From a virus, in the IMG/VR virus record IMGVR_UViG_3300037427_000300, positions 1 through 40,745 of that record: a stretch of 40,745 nt of DNA. One strand, written 5' to 3'. Position numbers and translations under genes: made by a program. How positions within the stretch are numbered: position 1 is the stretch's first letter; every line of letters starts with the position of its first letter. Below the pieces are notes generated by a model. That model did not search any database, was not told the DNA's origin, and saw only the letters and a program-made list of their open reading frames with translations. Below are positions 1-7,083 of this stretch, one piece after another.

Positions 1-317
1 GGAAACGACACTATAAAGTGGTCGCCCATTTATATTTATCAGAAACGCATTGTGCGTATTGCTGATTACGAGGGAATCATAAGTATAGGCATGAATTAGG
101 TTGTAGCATCAGGCTTTGGTAAAGATAATCTTTATCATCAGACGTGGCGGTGTACCAACATGCAATAACAGTAGTTACATTCCCTAAAAGCTATAACATA
201 GCGTTGTGTGAACAACGGAAACATCAGATAAACAAACATCATAGCTTGGTACGCTCCCCACGTGCCAAGCTTTTTTTATGGGGAAACACAATCACGACTC
301 ATCAGGAGATAAGCAAC
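1..317. other. Structured non-coding region at left edge
   Basis: I see no supported gene here. A long open frame across it has no ribosome-binding site until the ATG at 318. The stretch holds an interrupted hairpin at 38-66 (ATCAG/CTGAT outer arms, ACGCA/TGCGT inner arms), a perfect 15-base palindrome at 120-134 (TAAAGAT-A-ATCTTTA), and the terminator at 243-277. It may be an untranslated leader, a small RNA, or the end of a rightward unit lying left of the window. No convincing sigma-70 promoter is visible. Confidence 0.5.
243..277 (+). terminator. Rho-independent terminator, rightward
   Basis: An 11-bp stem (AGCTTGGTACG against CGTGCCAAGCT, one G-T pair) closes a 7-base loop and runs straight into seven T residues. 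That is a textbook intrinsic terminator for + strand transcription. It sits about 40 bases before the first gene of the arm, so it either ends a unit from the left or attenuates the early transcript. Confidence 0.85.
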
Positions 318-464
318 ATGATTAAAGAAATCAAAGACATCTTATCACGTATGACGTGGGCTGAAATAATACAAAGTATAGTTGGTTCGATCTGCGTCTT
401 TGGAACGATCTATGTTCTTTTATTAATTGCATATGGGTTGGAGGGTATTAACTATGTTCATTGA
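318..464 (+). CDS. Small single-pass membrane protein
   Basis: A 48-residue protein of unknown function. The ATG is preceded by AGGAG at good spacing, which is why longer upstream starts were dropped; those would run through the terminator. Residues about 16-40 form one hydrophobic segment (SIVGSICVFGTIYVLLLIAY), so it is probably a single-pass inner-membrane protein with a short charged N-terminus in the cytoplasm. It overlaps the next gene by 11 bases. Early phage arms often carry such membrane peptides, but no family could be recognised. Confidence 0.6.
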   Translation: MIKEIKDILSRMTWAEIIQSIVGSICVFGTIYVLLLIAYGLEGINYVH

Positions 465-729
465 ATATGTAACTGCCCTCGTAATTTCATATAACATTTC
501 GATTGATGGGGAACTTCACGACGTGACTTCACACATTTGGTTTAAAAACCAAGACGAGTGCCAAGAAGTATTCCAGTATAATGCTAAACTAAGTAAATCC
601 GTCGACAACCTGTACGCACATTTACGTAACATCTACGGCAAAGACATAATGATGGGTTGTAGGCAAACAGAGATAGTAAGCAAACCTTTAAATGTTCCAC
701 CACCACGACCAAAAGAATTGGAGAATTAA
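454..729 (+). CDS. Hypothetical protein with hydrophobic N-terminus
   Basis: A 91-residue protein. The start is the ATG behind GGAGGG at 439-444, not an earlier GTG/TTG start. The first 13 residues are hydrophobic and could be a weak signal or membrane segment. The rest is mixed charged/polar with two cysteines (in DECQ and GCRQ) and a proline-rich end (PPPRPKE). Two cysteines with a possible export signal would fit an exported disulphide protein, but this is inference. It lies between two membrane-protein genes in a small overlapping cluster. Confidence 0.5.
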   Translation: MFIEYVTALVISYNISIDGELHDVTSHIWFKNQDECQEVFQYNAKLSKSVDNLYAHLRNIYGKDIMMGCRQTEIVSKPLNVPPPRPKELEN

Positions 730-730
730 T

Positions 731-1141
731 ATGCGACAGATAATTGGGTCAATACTAGGGTTCATTAGCTTTGGTATTTTAATGCTAACGTATATGTGCA
801 TTATGTTTGACACGACTATAAGTACCGACACCGAGACTCTATTGAATATGGGAATTGTAGGTTTCGTGGGCTTTATTGTTTCTTTGTATTTAGTATTCGT
901 CGCGTCACCCCGGCCGCAGCTCTACTACGACGACATAATCAGAGATGCGATTGTACTAAGCAAAGTAGAAGGTTGGCTTGAGGAAGAAGTCATAGAACAT
1001 CAGGACTGCGCTGATGCTTATGAGAATGGCGAAGAACCTATTATGTCTGACCATACTGACGAGATATGTGTTGGCAGACATGAAGTTGCTGAAGGTTTAT
1101 TAAATCAAATTAAGAATTGGAGATCAGACTTATGCAAATAA
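731..1141 (+). CDS. Two-TM membrane protein with acidic cytoplasmic tail
   Basis: A 136-residue protein beginning at the ATG after GGAGAATTAAT; it starts one base after the preceding stop codon. Two hydrophobic helices are visible, at about residues 4-27 (IIGSILGFISFGILMLTYMC) and 40-58 (GIVGFVGFIVSLYLVFVAS). They are followed by a soluble, acidic, histidine- and cysteine-containing tail. The layout suggests an inner-membrane hairpin with both ends on the same side. No family recognised. It overlaps the next small gene by 10 bases. Confidence 0.55.
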   Translation: MRQIIGSILGFISFGILMLTYMCIMFDTTISTDTETLLNMGIVGFVGFIVSLYLVFVASPRPQLYYDDIIRDAIVLSKVEGWLEEEVIEHQDCADAYENGEEPIMSDHTDEICVGRHEVAEGLLNQIKNWRSDLCK

Positions 1142-1308
1142 AAGTTAGGCAATCACCTGATCGTGCCGAGTTTAACGAGTGGTTAAACAACAAACCTAAA
1201 GGTGTATCTATAACTAAGCAAGAAAACTACGCACATGGATTTGTAGAATTGCTTATAGAAATTAATGACGAAGGCGAGGGGAAGGAGTTTGATTCTTTTT
1301 TAAATTAA
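1132..1308 (+). CDS. Small hypothetical protein
   Basis: A 58-residue soluble protein starting at the ATG behind GGAG, with its first codons inside the end of the previous gene. It is charged and ends in a serine/phenylalanine-containing acidic tail. No motif recognised. It is the last gene before the intergenic promoter region at 1309-1420, so it closes the first small early cluster. Confidence 0.55.
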   Translation: MQIKVRQSPDRAEFNEWLNNKPKGVSITKQENYAHGFVELLIEINDEGEGKEFDSFLN

Positions 1309-1337
1309 CTTACGCAAACTGTTTAATTAATAACGTG

Positions 1338-1366
1338 TTGACAGTTTAGGTATTTACGTGTACATA
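1338..1366 (+). promoter_or_regulatory. Putative sigma-70 promoter for the AAA+/VWA operon
   Basis: TTGACA (1338-1343) is followed after 17 bases by TACATA (1361-1366), a consensus -35 with a four-of-six -10. Downstream, at about 1378-1398, GTTTAC-type sequence is repeated in tandem (GTTTACGCAC, GTTTACACAC), which could be regulatory. The gene starts at 1421 behind GGAGG. Host RNA polymerase recognition is inferred from the hexamers only. Confidence 0.6.
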
Positions 1367-1420
1367 CATGTAGTATCGTTTACGCACGTTTACACACACC
1401 CACAATTTATGGAGGTAAGT

Positions 1421-2428
1421 ATGGGTTCTATTAATCAAATAATCAATACTTCTGTTCAGATGTATAAGAAGTCGCCCAAGGTTGTCGTCGACATCGTTGG
1501 TAAGCCTGGGGAGGGTAAGAGCGACGCTTGTATACAGATTGGGCGGAAACTAGGGTTCGCAGATGATCGTATCCTAGTGGTGCATATCAATAACCATGAC
1601 GTCGTTGACTTCACGGGCGTCCCCAGTGTGACCGACGGAATGACTATCTTTAATCCATCAAAGATGTTCTACGATTTTCGTGAGGGTACTGGTGGGGGCT
1701 TGATTGTCCTTGAAGAATTACATCAATCGTCGTCGCATCACCAGACGTGGGCGGCAGGCTTCATGCTAGAGCGTAGGACACCATGTTTTGAGTTAGATAA
1801 AAATGTTAGCATCATTGCAACTGGTAATCGTGCCGAAGATCGGTCAGGGGCTAAGCCATTGTTAGGACACCTTAATGATAGAATGTATCATTTTGATGTT
1901 GAGACATCGCTTGACGACTGGTGCGAATGGGCGCTTGCACATGACGTAAATCCACTTGGTATCGCGTTTCTGAGACTACGACCTAATCTGTTAAATGATT
2001 ACGATCCCAACAGACGTAGTAACCCAACGCAGAGATCATGGACTAAGGTGTTTCAAGAAGTGCCTATGGATTTGCCAAGTGATCTTTATCTCATGGCATG
2101 TGAAGGAAAGGTTGGTGAGGGTGCGTCGGCTGAATGGGTTGCGGCTAAGGATATGATGGCGAAGATGCCTAGTATCGACGTTATTAGAATGCATCCCGAT
2201 ACGACGGAGACACCGAAAGAACCTGCCGTACGTTACGCAGTAGCTACGTCTCTGTCCGTGACATCTACTGTAGATAGCTTTGAAAGTGATATGAAGTATG
2301 TAACACGATTGCCAAAAGAATTTGCAGTTGTGTACTTAACTGACGCTCTCAAAATTAACCCTGCAATACAAACCACTAAGGCGTTTACAGACTATGCAGT
2401 TAAGAACGCTGATCTATTCAAATCATAG
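1421..2428 (+). CDS. MoxR/CobS-like AAA+ ATPase
   Basis: A 335-residue AAA+ ATPase. Visible motifs: Walker A GKPGEGKS (27-34), Walker B LIVLEE (94-99), sensor-1 ATGNR (133-137), and LNDR (151-154), which could supply an arginine finger. This is the MoxR/CobS style, whose members act as chaperone-like remodelling rings working with a VWA-domain partner. That partner appears to be the 3703-4875 product in the same operon, with the 2441-3487 protein between them. The ATG at 1421 follows GGAGG at ideal spacing; an upstream GTG in the promoter was rejected. CobS-like ATPases are sometimes named cobalt chelatase subunits in phages, but nothing here supports cobalamin synthesis. Confidence 0.85.
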   Translation: MGSINQIINTSVQMYKKSPKVVVDIVGKPGEGKSDACIQIGRKLGFADDRILVVHINNHDVVDFTGVPSVTDGMTIFNPSKMFYDFREGTGGGLIVLEELHQSSSHHQTWAAGFMLERRTPCFELDKNVSIIATGNRAEDRSGAKPLLGHLNDRMYHFDVETSLDDWCEWALAHDVNPLGIAFLRLRPNLLNDYDPNRRSNPTQRSWTKVFQEVPMDLPSDLYLMACEGKVGEGASAEWVAAKDMMAKMPSIDVIRMHPDTTETPKEPAVRYAVATSLSVTSTVDSFESDMKYVTRLPKEFAVVYLTDALKINPAIQTTKAFTDYAVKNADLFKS

Positions 2429-2440
2429 GGAGGACTATAA

Positions 2441-3487
2441 ATGAATATGTTATTACAACAAGCCTTGGCTGATGCGGTAAGATCGAGTGAACACGACTCA
2501 TCACCTGCGCCGTCTTCTCCTGCTGCTGCAAGCAACGACGCCACGAACGTCACAGATGTTATTACTGAGGGCCCTGAACAGGAACTACCAACTGAACAAC
2601 CCGTGCGTCAGTTAGTAGAGGTCAAGCCTCTTAACGAGAAAGCAATTCTTGTTACACTAAAGCGTGGTATGTATCGACCATATATTTCTGACGTGTCTGC
2701 GACAGAGGAGTATGGTGCAGGCACAGTTAACAAGCATTTGTTTGATGGTAGAGATAACCTAGTTAAGCGAACAGTTGCTAAGTTTACCGCGGTATATACT
2801 TACGTCAACGACAATACTGTCCCGTGGGCGGTAGGACAACGTATGTTAAACATGATGAACTGGAGTGATTTTACTACTGGTTTACGTGAACTTGTCGACG
2901 ATGCTCATGCGTCAGTAAATATTCTATGCCATAATTGGGATAGCGTATGGCGTAATGATCTTGCTCGCATACATCAAATCGGTATTGCGAAAGGTAATCC
3001 TGATCTTGCAAAAGAGAGCGACTACCCCGACGTAGATGATTTGCGGTCTCGTTTTTCAATCGACGTACAATATAGCCCGATACCCAAGGTTGATGACTTT
3101 GACCCACGTTTCGGCATGAGCGAAGAAGAGAAGTCGTCGTTGCAACGCCAGCTGGACGATGTGCAAACATCTGCATCAAACCATGTAATTGAACAGATGA
3201 TTAAGCCGTTAGGGGAAGCGGTTAAGAAACTGTCAGTACCTATTGGTACAGATGGCTCTGTGTTCAGAGATAGTCTGATTGACAATATGGTAGAAGTAGC
3301 TGACCGAATGAACCGAGTATGTCTGAGTGATGATCCATTAATTAGACAACCGATTGCTGAGTTAAACGCACTCGCTTCAGGGCTGGCAGGAAACAAGGAA
3401 GTCATACGACATAGTCCTAATGCTAGATCCCAAGCCAAGAATGATATTGAAAGCTTGATGGGTAGAATGAAAGGGTTGGTATTATGA
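2441..3487 (+). CDS. DUF3150-like partner of the AAA+/VWA module
   Basis: A 348-residue soluble protein starting behind AGGGAGGA. Residues about 15-65 are a low-complexity Ser/Pro/Ala/Glu linker. The remainder is mainly helical, with a coiled-coil-prone stretch around 220-260. Position (between the MoxR-like ATPase and the VWA/HExxH protein), size and helical character match DUF3150 proteins that accompany this pair in other phages and plasmids. The family match is from memory of context and style, not from an alignment. Function is unknown; it could bridge ATPase and VWA protein or act as their substrate. Its TGA overlaps the next ATG. Confidence 0.6.
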   Translation: MNMLLQQALADAVRSSEHDSSPAPSSPAAASNDATNVTDVITEGPEQELPTEQPVRQLVEVKPLNEKAILVTLKRGMYRPYISDVSATEEYGAGTVNKHLFDGRDNLVKRTVAKFTAVYTYVNDNTVPWAVGQRMLNMMNWSDFTTGLRELVDDAHASVNILCHNWDSVWRNDLARIHQIGIAKGNPDLAKESDYPDVDDLRSRFSIDVQYSPIPKVDDFDPRFGMSEEEKSSLQRQLDDVQTSASNHVIEQMIKPLGEAVKKLSVPIGTDGSVFRDSLIDNMVEVADRMNRVCLSDDPLIRQPIAELNALASGLAGNKEVIRHSPNARSQAKNDIESLMGRMKGLVL

Positions 3488-3651
3488 GTAAGTATAGTAA
3501 CTATCTTGTCGATCTTGAAGATTTATTAGGTGGGCTTCTTGAAGATATGACAAACGAGCAAGCCTTAGTAGAAGTAGAAAAACTACGTGGCACAATAGCT
3601 AGAAACGACGCAGAATCCATACTTGATAGATGGGAAAGAGAATTTGCGTAA
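3484..3651 (+). CDS. Small acidic helical protein
   Basis: A 55-residue protein beginning with MSKYSNYLVDLEDLLG; its ATG overlaps the preceding TGA (ATGA), which implies translational coupling. It is acidic and probably all helical (heptad-like leucines through the middle, ending in ILDRWEREFA). No family recognised. Its place inside the AAA+/VWA operon suggests an accessory role there, by context only. Confidence 0.6.
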   Translation: MSKYSNYLVDLEDLLGGLLEDMTNEQALVEVEKLRGTIARNDAESILDRWEREFA

Positions 3652-3702
3652 TTAAATTTAAATGCTAACCTAAACAATACTGATAATAATTGGAGGAATA
3701 TA

Positions 3703-4875
3703 ATGTTTGACCAAGCGTCAATGGAGAAACTTTCTCCCGAACAACAGAAAGAAATAGAGAAGAAGGTTATCAAGGCTAAAGCACGATTGATACTTGATCA
3801 TCCTTTCTTTGGTATGGCAGTGAGCAAGCGTGATATTATTTATTGTTATAATACACCAACCGCGTCGATGGATGCTGTGGGGCAAATGCGTCTGAATCCG
3901 CATTTTGTTTCGAAGCTTAGTCAACGGAACGTAATCTTTCTGTTAGCCCATGAGGCGATGCATTTTATGTTGTCTCACTCAACAAGGCGTGGTGTACGTG
4001 ATCCTGAGATGTGGAACATAGCCGCTGATCAGGTTATCAACGACACTCTTATCGATGCGAAAGTTGGTGACTTCATAGAAGGGGGTTGCCACTTTGATGG
4101 GGCAAGAGATAAATCTACTGAAGAACTGTACAATGATCCTCCGCCCGACGACGGAAGCGGATCTGGAGGCGGTATCGGCCTCGACATTGGTGACGCAGTA
4201 GATGAACACGGCAACCCTCTTGACGAGAGTAAGATCAAAGAACTAGAAGCCAAAGCAAAAGTTGAGGCAATACAATGTTCTGCCCAAGCTAAGAAACGTG
4301 GTAAGTTGCCTGCTTCACTCGAGCGTATGATCGACGAGTTAGTTCATGTAAAGACGCCTTGGTATGATATACTTGAGCGTTATTTTAATGGAAAGATTAG
4401 AGATGGTTGGTCATGGAAAAGACCTAATCGTAGGTTCGTCGGTCGTGGCATTTACCTCCCAGGCGTCGACTACACGCCACGGATGGGGAAATTTGTAGCT
4501 ATTATCGATACATCATGTTCGATTGGACAACCAGAGTTAAATGTATTTGGTGGACACATTAATAGGATAATCGAGCAATGTAATCCTGAGTCTATAACTG
4601 TTATATACTGTGATGCGGAAGTAAATCATGTTGATACGTATGAGCCTGAAGATCTTCCCTTAAAGCTGACTCCACATGGAGGTGGGGGTACGGCTTTCAA
4701 ACCTGCGTTCGACTACATTGACGAACATAATTTAGACCCCGAGATCGTTGTATATTTAACTGATGGCTACGGCGATCAGAACGATTTCACATCCAAGCAC
4801 GACACAATCTGGCTTACTACTGCATGCTCTGAGTTTGAGTGGGGAACAGTAGTTGAGTTTGACGTCGATGCGTAA
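3703..4875 (+). CDS. Metallopeptidase-like (DUF2201-type) and VWA domain protein
   Basis: A 390-residue two-domain protein. The N-terminal half has an HExxH zinc-site motif (HEAMH, 83-87) followed by a WNIAAD motif (104-109), typical of DUF2201 putative metallopeptidases. A glycine/aspartate-rich linker follows at about 146-165. The C-terminal half is a VWA-like domain with a full MIDAS set: DTSCS (269-273), Thr330 in GGGGT, and Asp354 in LTDG. In known MoxR/VWA systems the VWA partner docks substrates on the ATPase ring, so with the 1421-2428 ATPase it likely forms a remodelling or proteolytic machine. The start follows GGAGGAATATA. Whether the zinc site is active is unknown. Confidence 0.85.
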   Translation: MFDQASMEKLSPEQQKEIEKKVIKAKARLILDHPFFGMAVSKRDIIYCYNTPTASMDAVGQMRLNPHFVSKLSQRNVIFLLAHEAMHFMLSHSTRRGVRDPEMWNIAADQVINDTLIDAKVGDFIEGGCHFDGARDKSTEELYNDPPPDDGSGSGGGIGLDIGDAVDEHGNPLDESKIKELEAKAKVEAIQCSAQAKKRGKLPASLERMIDELVHVKTPWYDILERYFNGKIRDGWSWKRPNRRFVGRGIYLPGVDYTPRMGKFVAIIDTSCSIGQPELNVFGGHINRIIEQCNPESITVIYCDAEVNHVDTYEPEDLPLKLTPHGGGGTAFKPAFDYIDEHNLDPEIVVYLTDGYGDQNDFTSKHDTIWLTTACSEFEWGTVVEFDVDA

Positions 4876-4899
4876 CCCTCTAGCCAAAAGGAGAAATTC

Positions 4900-5604
4900 A
4901 TGGCTTATGTAAGAAAGACTGATACACTTGTGCATGAGATAGTAAGTAGAGTACAAGATATGTCACGAACTGCACAAAAACCCTACGACGTGGATACTGT
5001 AGTAGAAGGTAGTGTAGAATATAAAGCTATCTTAGATGCAGTAGAAACTGTTTCGTGGAAAAGCGCACCTGAGTTAAAAGATAAGATGCCTAAGTCTTGG
5101 GTAAAGCGTTTAACAAAAGCAGAAAAGGTTGAGGTTAAAATCCCTGCACCTAAATCTTGCCCTTCAAGTGGTTCGTTAAAGGTACAAATAGAGAATAAAG
5201 GTAAGCCTTTTTTCTTATCACCTCTAAACTTTGACCCGAATGCAAATAGTTATTATAGCTACCCATCCATATCTTTTGCTGAAGATGATATACCGCCAGT
5301 ATTAATGACATGGTTTCAGAGTGGTAAAGCTAATGAAGCGACTAAAGCAGGCATAAAAACTAAATTTGAGAAAGTTGAAGAACAACTCAAAAAGTTCATG
5401 GGGCAACATGCATCCTTGAATACGGCGATCAAAGCTATGCCAGAGATAGAGCATTATGTGCCTGAAGAATATATACAGAAACTTCATGCGCCGTCGCCAC
5501 CACGTGGTAAAGCGTCTGCTCCTGCGGTTAAAGAGGAATTAGATATAGACGTTGACGAGCTAACGAGTGCGGCAGTTGCACATCAAATCGCTTCAGCAGG
5601 TTAA
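4900..5604 (+). CDS. Hypothetical protein downstream of the AAA+/VWA module
   Basis: A 234-residue soluble protein behind a clear AAAGGAG. The N-terminal part is lysine-rich. The centre (about 95-140) looks beta-rich with many aromatics, followed by a helical stretch at 150-190. The tail is proline/alanine-rich and then acidic (ELDIDVDEL), resembling interaction tails. No family recognised. It directly follows the VWA gene with a 24-base gap and may be part of the same module, for instance as a substrate or adaptor; that is inference. Confidence 0.55.
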   Translation: MAYVRKTDTLVHEIVSRVQDMSRTAQKPYDVDTVVEGSVEYKAILDAVETVSWKSAPELKDKMPKSWVKRLTKAEKVEVKIPAPKSCPSSGSLKVQIENKGKPFFLSPLNFDPNANSYYSYPSISFAEDDIPPVLMTWFQSGKANEATKAGIKTKFEKVEEQLKKFMGQHASLNTAIKAMPEIEHYVPEEYIQKLHAPSPPRGKASAPAVKEELDIDVDELTSAAVAHQIASAG

Positions 5605-5607
5605 GTT

Positions 5608-5904
5608 ATGGAATCATTGCAGTATGAAATGTTTTCAGACGAAACTTTAGATGAATTAAAAACTGGAAAACTTAAAGACAGAGACCAATCGGGCAAACTA
5701 ACCGAACGAGAACTTATCATCATTAAGATGCGTTTTGGTATCGATATGCCTAACCAACAATCTTTGACATTAGATCAAATTGGTAAGATATTTGGTCTTA
5801 CTAAAGAACGCGTTCGCCAATTAGAAACGAGGGGTATGCGAAAAATGCGTAACAATGCAGATATGCAGAAACTTAGACACTTAGTTATTGGAGATGTAAC
5901 ATGA
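5608..5904 (+). CDS. Stand-alone sigma-70 region 4 protein
   Basis: A 98-residue protein whose residues about 31-90 closely resemble domain 4 of a housekeeping sigma-70 factor. LTERELIIIKMRFGIDM matches the start of region 4. LTLDQIGKIFGLTKERVRQ (53-71) then leads into LETRGMRKMR, which matches the region 4.2 helix-turn-helix and its C-terminal helix. Regions 1-3 are absent, so it cannot act as a full sigma factor. By analogy with domain 4-like phage regulators it could bind the beta flap of host RNA polymerase, compete with the host sigma, or direct polymerase to phage promoters. Its last bases overlap the next ATG. Confidence is high for the fold, low for the exact role. Confidence 0.85.
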   Translation: MESLQYEMFSDETLDELKTGKLKDRDQSGKLTERELIIIKMRFGIDMPNQQSLTLDQIGKIFGLTKERVRQLETRGMRKMRNNADMQKLRHLVIGDVT

Positions 5905-6263
5905 AAAGAAACAAAGCTGAGAAGGTATGGAAGTATTTACTGAAGAACAAGTTAGCCACGCCTACGCAAGTGGCGAAGGCTACCGGTGTGTCTTACGGCT
6001 ACGTTCATAAGCTGATGAGTACCATAGGTACACCACGTGAGGTAATTGAAGCTGAAGAACGAGCAAAAGAAGATGCACGTACAGTTAAAATGCTTAAAGC
6101 AAGAGCTAAGAACCAAAGTACTTTCGACACGGCTATTGCTAATGCGCCTATTAGAGAGCCATTCATGGGTGGATCTTTATGGGGTAGTCGCTATATGCAA
6201 GCAGTAATCTTTCTCGCTATAGCAGGCATAATCGGACTCTGGCTATATGTATCTTGGATATGA
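5901..6263 (+). CDS. HTH protein with C-terminal membrane anchor
   Basis: A 120-residue protein coupled to the sigma-4 gene by an ATGA overlap. Residues about 12-40 look like a winged or MarR/GntR-style helix-turn-helix (ATPTQVAKATGVSYGYVHKL). A charged helical linker follows (50-72), and then one strong transmembrane segment at 101-119 ends the protein. DNA-binding and membrane domains in one short polypeptide suggest a membrane-tethered regulator or a protein that ties phage DNA to the membrane. Both readings are inference. No family name is offered. Confidence 0.65.
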   Translation: MKRNKAEKVWKYLLKNKLATPTQVAKATGVSYGYVHKLMSTIGTPREVIEAEERAKEDARTVKMLKARAKNQSTFDTAIANAPIREPFMGGSLWGSRYMQAVIFLAIAGIIGLWLYVSWI

Positions 6264-6403
6264 GTAGAGATGAAAAAGAAGTTGAAGTTATCTTAGCGTT
6301 TGATCGTATTGTTGCAGACTTAAGATACCTGAACCATGAACAACTGATTAATTTAAATATTATTATTGGAGATCGACTAAATGACCGACAAAAAGAAGAT
6401 TAA
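6260..6403 (+). CDS. Small hypothetical protein
   Basis: A 47-residue protein starting MSRDEKEVEVILAFDRIV, with ATGA coupling to the previous gene and a 23-base overlap with the next. It is predicted all helical with a charged C-terminus (DRLNDRQKED). It keeps an uninterrupted frame between two coupled genes, which is the main reason to call it. Function unknown. Confidence 0.5.
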   Translation: MSRDEKEVEVILAFDRIVADLRYLNHEQLINLNIIIGDRLNDRQKED

Positions 6404-6677
6404 TCGTTGTGACCTATTGGCAGAAGCTTCTGCTTTAACCTCACAAGACCGCAATAAAGAGTATGGTGACCCCATTGATAACATGACCCATATAGCAAAT
6501 ATCTTTAACGCTATAACTGGTCATAAGCTTAAACCATCAGATGTTCCCATACTTCATGTAGCAACTAAATTAGCTCGTAAGCGTACAAGCCCACTTAAGA
6601 AAGATCATTACGTCGATATCATGGCGTACACGGGTATCGCTTACGAGTGTGAACTAGAGGAGAATGGGAATGAATGA
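6381..6677 (+). CDS. DUF6378-like phage protein
   Basis: A 98-residue protein that resembles the DUF6378 family of phage proteins: a conserved DRNKEYGDP near the start, a central helical part with ARKRTSP, and the terminal KDHYVDIMAYTGIA block. Family members are small helical proteins related in style to MazG-type nucleotide-binding proteins, but no enzymatic activity is established to my knowledge. The ATG follows GGAG. The family assignment is from recognisable motifs, not a database search. Confidence 0.7.
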   Translation: MTDKKKINRCDLLAEASALTSQDRNKEYGDPIDNMTHIANIFNAITGHKLKPSDVPILHVATKLARKRTSPLKKDHYVDIMAYTGIAYECELEENGNE

Positions 6678-6822
6678 AGAAATAGATATCGCAGAAGCAG
6701 TAGTAAGAATCGTTAAGCGTTGCACCGAAGAAGTATTAACTTGTTCTGGTTCTGCTCCAACTAGCGTACTTGCGAAAGAAATTCTTGAAATAATACGCAA
6801 TATAAAAGTGAACTCCCCCTAG
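6670..6822 (+). CDS. Small hypothetical protein
   Basis: A 50-residue protein starting MNEEIDIAEAVVRIVKRC, inside the last bases of the preceding gene and with GAGGAG just upstream. It looks helical, with two cysteines and a short Ser/Gly/Pro break at about 26-32. It fills an otherwise empty 150-base interval with a good ribosome site, so it is probably real. Function unknown. Confidence 0.55.
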   Translation: MNEEIDIAEAVVRIVKRCTEEVLTCSGSAPTSVLAKEILEIIRNIKVNSP

Positions 6823-6834
6823 AGGAGAATAAAA

Positions 6835-7083
6835 ATGGATATAGAGGACGATGATTTTTGGACTCCATTAGACCCTGTTAAAAAAGGTAATAATAGACCA
6901 AAGGTAAAACCCACAAAACAGAAAAAAACTAATCACTATAATTTTTGTAGGGACGATGATTCTGAACCTATGGATGTGTTGGACGGCGAGGCAGATGAAT
7001 GGCTATATAGGATGTTCAAGCCAACACCAGAGTGGACTAGGTTTCAGTCTCCTTGGGTAAAAAAAGAAAGAAAGAAAAAATGA
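6835..7083 (+). CDS. Hypothetical charged protein upstream of the polymerase
   Basis: An 82-residue protein behind AGAGGAG. It begins with an acidic segment (DIEDDDFW), has a lysine-rich middle and a tryptophan-containing C-terminus that ends in a run of lysine/arginine. It looks partly disordered. Its TGA overlaps the polymerase ATG, so the two are likely translated together. No family recognised. Confidence 0.55.
   Translation: MDIEDDDFWTPLDPVKKGNNRPKVKPTKQKKTNHYNFCRDDDSEPMDVLDGEADEWLYRMFKPTPEWTRFQSPWVKKERKKK

Noticed and set aside
144-317. Upstream extension of the first membrane protein gene
   Set aside because: The extension would translate through a strong intrinsic terminator, and a clear AGGAG precedes the ATG at 318.
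1421-2428. Cobaltochelatase CobS function for the AAA+ ATPase
   Set aside because: No other cobalamin gene in the window, and the partner proteins (DUF3150-like, HExxH-VWA) fit a general MoxR module.
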